DNA of 64,000 nucleotides, from assembly GCA_003427395.1 (NCBI GenBank), contig BFEA01000034.1:1607658-1671657 (forward strand). The letters are read 5' to 3'. Position 1 is the stretch's first letter. Each line of letters begins with the position of its first letter. Both the position numbers and the translations under genes were made by a program. Under the pieces are notes generated by a model. It was given only the letters and a program-made list of their open reading frames with translations, ran no database searches and was not told where the DNA came from. Source of the DNA: Chara braunii. Its lineage: Eukaryota; Streptophyta; Charophyceae; Charales; Characeae. Below, piece after piece: positions 57,592 through 64,000 of the stretch.

Positions 57592-58576
57592 TCATACCTC
57601 CTGGATGCCTGGGTCCAACTTGTTCCGTGAACTATCACAGACATAGTAGCAGACAAAACTCTTCGTAGGACTTCCTCCTTTCTCTGTTTCCCTTATCACC
57701 ATTCTTTCCATTCTTTCTGGGTCTGGAAGAGTCTCCCTTCTTACCATAGCCTTCATCATCATCAGCAGCATCGTCATCCTCTTCGCTTTCAACTTTCTTC
57801 TTTCCTCTGTCATCCACAACATGGTTTGCAGGCCTTGCAGGCATAAAGTTGACCATCACTTTCTGAAGAATATTATGAGCACCCAGATTATTCCCTCTGT
57901 TCATACCATTCTCAGTCTCCCAGTCGTTGGCCAAAGTACTGATTTGATCTAGTCAAAATTTCTTATGAGAAACTGTAGGAATAATTCTCACAATTGCAAC
58001 CATTTCATCTCATATGAGAGGATAGTGTTGAGCTTGATGGAGAACAGTCTGTCTTTCGGTGTCAGTAAAATTTGTCAAAACTATATGGCATCTCTGGGCT
58101 TCGTCTAAATATGGAATTCTTCTTGCTGTTTTTATAAAGGTCTGAAGAAAAATATTGAAAGTGTCATACTTAGCTCTTTTGATGTTGAGTAAATCCTTGG
58201 TTGTAGTTGGGACTGAGTCTTTCTCAAATTCCTTTTTCATTCTTTCTTTGACCTCTTCCCATGTAGTGGCACCTTCCATCAATTCTTGGACTGTCAATCT
58301 TGAGTCAATATCACAGTAAGATAGAAGGTGCTTAAGGCGTTGCTTGTATGTCTAGCCATAGCTGAGACCAAATAATTCATACTCGTTCAGAAAATCATTT
58401 ACTTGAGGCCCTCTAAAACATGGAATCCTCTCATCTGGCTTCTTTGCTGTTGCAATGTCTGACCCTCCTTTGATTGTGTCGACTCTCTCAACCAATTCTT
58501 GTATAATCTCAACTAAGGTCTCTTCATTGGTCCCTGCAGATGAACTCGGTCTTCCTCGTCCCGCTATTTTGACCAT
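57592..58576 (-). pseudogene. Ty3 Gag (capsid-like) remnant
   Basis: PDERIPCFRGPQVNDFLNEY is the start of a Ty3-type Gag core and TTWEEVKERMKKEFEKDS its second conserved helix. TAG at 58352 and TGA at 58010 and near 57950 interrupt one frame. A charged segment follows, with a degenerate cysteine pair (CYYVC, in the -1 frame near 57650) where a zinc knuckle would be expected. It would form the particle shell and bind element RNA. Confidence 0.75.
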
Positions 58577-58646
58577 AGAATTTTCCCGAATGTATTTTCT
58601 TCTCTCTTCTAGTCACTCTTGTCCTCTTCTTCCTTGCCCTTCAATC

Positions 58647-60749
58647 TCACACTCTTCTCGCAAGGGACACAAACTCGTTTCTCTCTTCTTTCGTCTGCTC
58701 TACCCCTTGAGAATTTTGTACATATAGAGTATAAGCAATAATGGATTGGGTATTGATCAAGGGCAATGCAATTCTTCTCAGCCTTCCAATGTAATCTTCA
58801 ATCAACTCTCTTTCATCATCCCTACTCAATCTTCTATTATACCCCTTTATAGTACCCCGAATCATAACATATCGAGTCAGGTCTATAATCTCATAATCAA
58901 ATTGCATTCCTTACGACCCACTGTTGATCCTTCTTGCAAGAGAGACTCGTTCCCGAGAAGTGTGATATGATACTCTCTCAGCAGTTCTCACTTTCACCAC
59001 CTTTAATAGATAGTTTATCTCAGTCTGAGCAGTAACAATTCTCATGGCAGAATCTCTCATTCGATCAAAGAAATGTTGCAAAAACTCAAACTTAGTGGGG
59101 GTAGAAAATTTGAGAGGCTCCTTGAGTTTTCAATTGCTAAGGGATTTGAAGACAGAAAAGATTGGATGTCTCTGCTGGAAGTTATTGCTGAGATTGGTAA
59201 AGCAAGAAAAAAAGACTCCACTGTGATGATAAAATCCCTGCTTCTGAGTACCTTTGAACACAGATTCGAAATCCCTGATTATGTCCAACCTGAGATCCAC
59301 CTTTCAAATATTGCTTATGATTCTTAGCGNNANNCNGNNTNNCGCTAAGAATCATAAGCAATATTTGAAAGGTGGATCTCAGGTTGGACATAATCAGGGA
59401 TTTCGAATCTGTGTTCAAAGGTACTCAGAAGCAGGGATTTTATCATCACAGTGGAGTCTTTTTTTCTTGCTTTACCAATCTCAGCAATAACTTCCAGCAG
59501 AGACATCCAATCTTTTCTGTCTTCAAATCCCTTAGCAATTGAAAACTCAAGGAGCCTCTCAAATTTTCTACCCCCACTCCCCAAGTTACTTTCCTTTTTT
59601 GCGTCTCTAACCACTCTTTTGTCCGCTCAAGGCTGATGTACGCCCTTTTTAAATATTCCAAGTCGTCAACATTCTCTTTCAGACTGTTAGAAGAATAAAC
59701 CCTCACATCCAAAATGTTAAAGTTCAGGAATTTAATTACCGGAATGTGAAATACTATATGTCCTTCCCCACAAATCTCATGCCTTAAAATTACAAAGGGA
59801 TTATTATGCCCTATCACCTCATAAAGTTTGCCCCTCACAGTAGTTATCTTGGCTACTGAGAATATTCTTCTTGGGTTCTCTTCACTTTCCATACAAATTT
59901 TATCATGACATACCAATTATCTCTTGGTGGATTGATATCAGGTAAGGGAGAAGCTGGGAGTCCATCAAAGACAGTAAATCGAGTAGATCCAGTGAAGCAT
60001 TTGTTCTCCCTCTCAAGTCTCTCATTTTCTTTTAGTACAACCTCTTCGGCAAATCCTCAGCATCTCTTGTATACTGCATCAGCACTTCTTTCTTTTGGGA
60101 CATAGATTCCCACATCATACACATCGAGATCCGTGAAATAAAATATCAGTACATACAATCGTTCCTGCTCCCATCCGCTCTCAACCATCTCATATCTGAC
60201 AACCTGATCTAGGAACACCTCTCTCTTACTTAGAATGTTCAGTGACTTTGGGAGACACTCAACTTTCTCTTGGTTTGGGCCTGAACCTCTGCCAAATTCC
60301 AACCTTCTCTGTCTGATTTCCTCTGCTGAGATCTCTTTAGTTCTCATGACCATCGATTATTTTCTCCAACGTCAACACCATGTTGATAATTGGTAACCAG
60401 TTAGTCCCATCACAATAGATGTTAGGTATAGGAGGGATTGAAACAGTCTTATACGTTACTTACATCACACCCCATTCCATTTTCTTTTTTGCTTGATCAG
60501 GTCTCCCTTTTCATTATAGATAAATTGAGTCGCAATCTCTCATAACCAATTAAAGTTTTCACCATCGTTGTTGTCCTCTTCTTTAACGTATGGACGGATA
60601 TCATAGATATCTCCTTCCAAGAAGTGAGTCAACACTATGCACATGGTTGAGCCACGAGAGTGATAACCCCAACAACCCTCATGTCGGTAGGGAAATATTC
60701 CACTGGAGGTGCGTTTATATAACTTTTCCAGTGCACTGTCGACCAACAT
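58647..60749 (-). pseudogene. Gag upstream region, fragmented frames
   Basis: Minus-strand frames at 60540-60749, 60057-60353, 59446-59916 and 58647-58907 use similar wording: VLTHFLEGDIYDIRPYVKEE, LIFYFTDLDVYDVGIYV, and FHIPVIKFLNFNILDVRVY. The first two look like internal repeats of one domain (aromatic strand, D-x-YD-x-YV). It may be an N-terminal domain ahead of the Gag core. The fold-back misjoin at 59094-59578 duplicates part of it in inverse orientation, so its true structure is unresolved. Confidence 0.45.
59094..59578. other. perfect palindrome around patterned Ns (misassembly)
   Basis: Arms of 236 bp (59094-59329 and 59343-59578) are exact reverse complements. The 13-base centre nnanncngnntnn is itself self-complementary: only bases that agree on both strands are kept. 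That is what a consensus of reads piled in both orientations would give. Identical translations on both strands follow from it. Confidence 0.93.
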
Positions 60750-61061
60750 TTGTCTTGATCTATCGTTTTCTTTCTATCAATTCCTTCAATGTATTGAGGA
60801 GCAATAGAACATACCTGATATCAAACTCGATTTCCCTCTAGTCAATAATATCAATCTCCTCTCCCAGTCCAGTGTGGTACCTCACACAAGGAAAGATAAG
60901 ACTCAGTTAGCAAAATAGGCTTTTCAAGAGAATAATGACTCAAGAAAAAATTGCAGAATCAGTCTATAAAATTCTGAAATTGTCAACAGCTCTCAAGGCC
61001 TAATCAAAACTCAAAGCGACTTGCTGACCCAGGCTCGTTCCGGACACGAAAATTTTTCATG

Positions 61062-61079
61062 TCCCCGGCAACGACGCCA
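61062..61079 (-). promoter_or_regulatory. primer binding site, tRNA-Asp-like
   Basis: On the minus strand TGGCGTCGTTGCCGGGGA lies 4 nt inside the right LTR edge. It differs by one base from TGGCGCCGTTGCCGGGGA, which many plant Ty3 elements use to pair with the 3' end of tRNA-Asp. Position and sequence both support minus-strand cDNA priming here. Confidence 0.85.
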
Positions 61080-61689
61080 TTTTTGTCGTACTTTTTCCGG
61101 TCGGTCCTCTTCGGGCGACCAGAAAGCCAACAGACTGTCACGCAGGGTTTTGTATTGTGATTGCAATAGATAAAATAAATTAAATAATGCAAATCCCTTC
61201 CTATAGTGTGCGTCCAGCTTCGAGCGAGACCCTTCAATTGCGATTTTCGCCGGTCCCCGATCTTAGGAATCTTTTATTTTAATTCGGAACAGCAGAGAAT
61301 CATGCAAATAATAATCTTAAAATTATGGAATGCTATGCATACATCAATTATGTTAATCCGATTTTGAGAACTGAGACAGAATCATCCACGAAATCAATCA
61401 TCAGGCAAGAACAATGCAAGAAGCAAGACCGACGGACTCGAGCAATGACAGAATCAAATGAATGAGGGAAGACTGAGAACTCATAATAATCTCAGGGAGT
61501 ACATATGGGAGAGCATGACCAACCCTAATCAAAAATCCTCACTCATCCCTATGAACTTCACACTCAATCTTTTTTTTTTTTTTTTTTTTTTTTTTTCTAT
61601 CGTTTGGGCTTCTTGCCATGCCTTCATACTCTCTGAGTCTGTGGCTTTTGAATGTAAAGTCACCTGAAGCCCGCTAGTTCCAAACACTT

Positions 61690-62238
61690 TCAGCCAAGCC
61701 CCATGATACGGAAGTCAACCATGACACAAAACTCCTCCCATAGAGTGAGGAGATATGACTGAGAGAAAATGTCTCTCCTTAGATGCGGAAACTCAGAGGG
61801 CTCAGTCACTGCCTCATAGTCGATCACTGCCGACGATATGTATCTCTTGGCCAAGTCCACTAGTCCACCCCAATAAGAGCCGTCAGTTAGATTGTAGGGG
61901 ACCGGCGGTTTGGGATAGTCGGTGAAAAGCTTAGGGCCAAAGCTATAGACTAGCTTTGCATTCCCCTGGAGTCTCTCAGCTTTCCATTGCACAAACCCGA
62001 CTGCAGCGGCCCACACTGCATCAAAATGAGGGTGTGTCTCGTTCCCCTTTTTCAGAAAGATCCGCAGATCGTTGACTGTACCTTCAGCAGACTCAGTGAG
62101 AACAACGAAGATAAACAGATCTTCGCGCTCGAACCCATCAATACTGATATACTTGTAGGGGAAGCTCTCTGTGGCAGTGATCAGGTTGACTCTGTCAAGG
62201 ACCGACTGATCAACAATGATAGGGTTGATCTCTCTCAT
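61690..62238 (-). CDS. LTR-borne open frame, copy B (182 codons)
   Basis: The frame has the same length and shared start and end (MREINPI to MGLG, stop) as 43655-44203, with about 25 amino-acid differences and no internal stop. Immediately upstream the frame is closed by TGA. The minisatellite at 62290-62510 precedes it, so it lies in the R/U5 or U3 part of a long LTR in sense orientation. Function is unknown. Confidence 0.42.
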   Translation of the reverse strand: MREINPIIVDQSVLDRVNLITATESFPYKYISIDGFEREDLFIFVVLTESAEGTVNDLRIFLKKGNETHPHFDAVWAAAVGFVQWKAERLQGNAKLVYSFGPKLFTDYPKPPVPYNLTDGSYWGGLVDLAKRYISSAVIDYEAVTEPSEFPHLRRDIFSQSYLLTLWEEFCVMVDFRIMGLG

Positions 62239-62289
62239 GTGTTCGGATAAGTAGTTACTCCCTCATAGAGAAAAGTGGCTATGCTTGAT

Positions 62290-62510
62290 TGACAGACGTT
62301 CGTTGCTTGAGTGTCTTTTGAATACTGTTTTGAATGCTGTTTTTGGTTACTGCTTCTGATTTTCGTTTCTGATTGTTGTTTCTGATTGCTGTTTTCTAAT
62401 TTTTGTTTCTGATTTGTTGTTTCCTGATTGTTGTTTCCGATTTGTTGTTTCTTGATTGTTGTTTCTGATTTGCTCTTTCTAATTGCTGTTTCTGATTGCT
62501 GATCAGAAAA
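62290..62510. repeat. minisatellite in right LTR
   Basis: Degenerate TTTCTGATTG(C/T)TG units as in 44271-44475, with different unit composition, indicating that the array has turned over since the two LTRs diverged. Confidence 0.9.
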
Positions 62511-64000
62511 CTGGATATAACTGATTAATTACTGAATTGAAAAAACTAAATGTTTGCTGGAATCATTGACTAACGGATGGATGCTGCTGAGTTTACTGAC
62601 CGAGAAAAGAATGCTGCTAGCTAAGAGATACACATAGTTGAAGCTAGTAAGCAAACTGATCACAGAATCAATGGTTTTGGCTGTTAAGTGTTGAGCACGA
62701 AGCATGGTGATTGATAAGTGATTAATTGCTGCCCACTTGATAATGGCACTAAGTACCGCTCACCGAATAACAGTGTTTTGAACACAAGTCGCTAATAACA
62801 ACGCAGAGTACCGTTCACAGTTGAGCACTGCTCACTAATGGCAGTGCTGAATACTGTTCACTGTTGATATGACTGAGCACTAAGAGTTGTAGGTTGCTTG
62901 CTGATTGGATGCTCCGACGAAATCCCTGAGGTAAAGGGTCTGAGCTCTTTCACACTCTCTTTGATTTTTCCTTGGTCTGTTCGACAACTTCAATCAACGA
63001 GTAAATGCTGTAAATCTTTCCATCTGATCCATAAATGTAGAAAGTTTACTCAGCAATCGTCCGATCTCCCGCTAGCTCTAGTGCATGCTGCCTCATACGT
63101 TTGAGGTGGGAGTGAGCACCTTGGATGACGCTCTCCTCCCAACGTCCTGTTTGATTTTGGTGTAGGGAGCAGGTTATTCTCACAGTGTCGCCACTCACGC
63201 TCTGTCGACGGGGGCCCATTTGCGACACCCCCTTTTGGGCGTGGTACCAGGAGATGAGATAACTGCCAGTGCTCAGTTTTCTGTGTCAGCTGAGAATAAC
63301 GAACTTATTCGCTTGAGCGAACAAGTCTCTCCTTGAGTCCATAGCGCAAAATAGAAGGCCGTTTAAGAACTTTGTTTCTACTATCGGGTCTCCAGGTCCG
63401 ACTATTTACTTCTGAGCAGGAACTTTGCCCTACCACCCTTGTTTCCCCTCTTGTTTGCACCTGGTTCTAGAGTTAAGGGTTGCTGCAACAAGTAGCTCGG
63501 GTCATACATCGAATGGGGGCATTACTAGCATGCTGCCTACAATAGCTCATTACTTTACACTCGAGTGATAGGTTGTATCGTGATCATGGGGAGCTTCTTG
63601 GAATGTTTGCAGGGGCTCAGAACATTTTGCCTTTTTTATGGTCCACGGCCAATTGGCTAATACTGATTGTCGCAGAAGAGCAGTTTGTTAGTGATTATAG
63701 ATCGCCTTTGCAGACCACGAGACACCTGCTTCGGAGTGAATAATTTACTGCCGAAGCTCTCAACAATCCGGCTGCCAAGTCCTCACGCCCCATCTATGAG
63801 GAGATCCCAGACTAATGTTCCTGAAAATCTTTTTCAACGAGATGCACTGCAACAGATCTAGCTCAGGCATCGCACAACGCTTTCTTTTGTGACAAATTCT
63901 CAGATTCCTATTAGAAGATCAGTGATAGTCACAGTCCAGACAACCGTAATAGTTGACCCTACTCTTGTCTTTGAGAAGAGTACGACTCAAGTTTGAGTCA

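Larger units (their letters stand above)
43062..64000 (-). mobile_element. Ty3/gypsy LTR retrotransposon, decayed, cut by window end
   Basis: Two direct repeats (43062 onward and 61084 onward) flank minus-strand remnants in the order primer site, Gag, protease, RT, RNase H, integrase, which is the Ty3/gypsy order. The 5' LTR is on the right and is truncated by the window end. In-frame stops and at least two frameshifts (near 53640 and 54070) rule out an active copy. Between the integrase remnant (52956) and the matched part of the left repeat (45974) lie 7 kb of unexplained DNA that must be 3' untranslated region and/or the rest of a very long LTR. RT wording (DLYSGYDHF, VVPQGW, FESRTLNSIERGY) is of the branch seen in many fungal and algal genomes. 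Confidence 0.85.
61084..64000 (-). repeat. right (5') LTR, cut by window end
   Basis: Begins TGTCGTAC on the plus strand (LTR end ...CGACA on the minus strand) and matches 43062-45974 throughout. It contains a T30 run (about 61567-61596) absent from the left copy. Promoter elements could not be assigned. Confidence 0.88.

Overview
The window is repeat-dominated DNA from a eukaryotic nuclear genome in draft state. It holds retroelements, a satellite, microsatellites and one split gene with GT-AG introns. It also holds two large N gaps, a single-N contig join, leftover sequencing adapter and a fold-back misjoin. No rRNA, canonical tRNA gene, CRISPR or prokaryotic operon was seen. The species cannot be named. 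A PrimPol-like gene, a Penelope-like element with an N-terminal GIY-YIG nuclease, and a Ty3 element with a tRNA-Asp-type primer site would fit an alga or another member of the green lineage, but this is inference.

Layout. 1-3050: unrecognised sequence and microsatellites. 3051-11056 (minus strand): a Penelope-like retroelement made of a full-length copy (about 3051-9128) preceded head to tail by a 5'-truncated copy (9129-11056). Its ORF1 has a CCHC knuckle and a SAP-like segment. Its ORF2 has a GIY-YIG nuclease followed by reverse transcriptase. Both are interrupted by in-frame stops, mostly TGA. 11842-13762 and 21323-21720: one satellite array with a four-monomer higher-order repeat of about 309 bp, split by a 7.56-kb insertion (13763-21322) flanked by ACGT. 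22.6-25.6 kb: a tRNA-derived SINE candidate and fold-back repeats. 27.4-36.1 kb (plus strand): dispersed exons, the last two matching the N-terminal half of PrimPol but carrying a stop; a 0.77-kb inverted-repeat element and a repeated exon lie between them. 36.1-43.0 kb: low-complexity DNA, a gap and a hairpin array. 43062-64000 (minus strand): a decayed Ty3/gypsy element with LTRs longer than 2.9 kb, a tRNA-Asp-like primer site, Gag, protease, RT, RNase H and integrase remnants. Each LTR carries an open frame of 182 codons.

The most unusual signal is a set of short hairpin arrays (16.2-17.2, 40.2-41.5, 51.1-51.4 and 51.6-52.5 kb). Within each array the loop is nearly constant while the stems differ in sequence yet stay complementary. 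This is a covariation pattern inside what looks like non-coding retroelement DNA. No family known to me explains it.

Limits: all alignments were made by eye, so boundaries of repeats are approximate unless single-base positions are given. Several oddities (8185-8222, 14435, 26472-26497, 59094-59578) are judged assembly artefacts.
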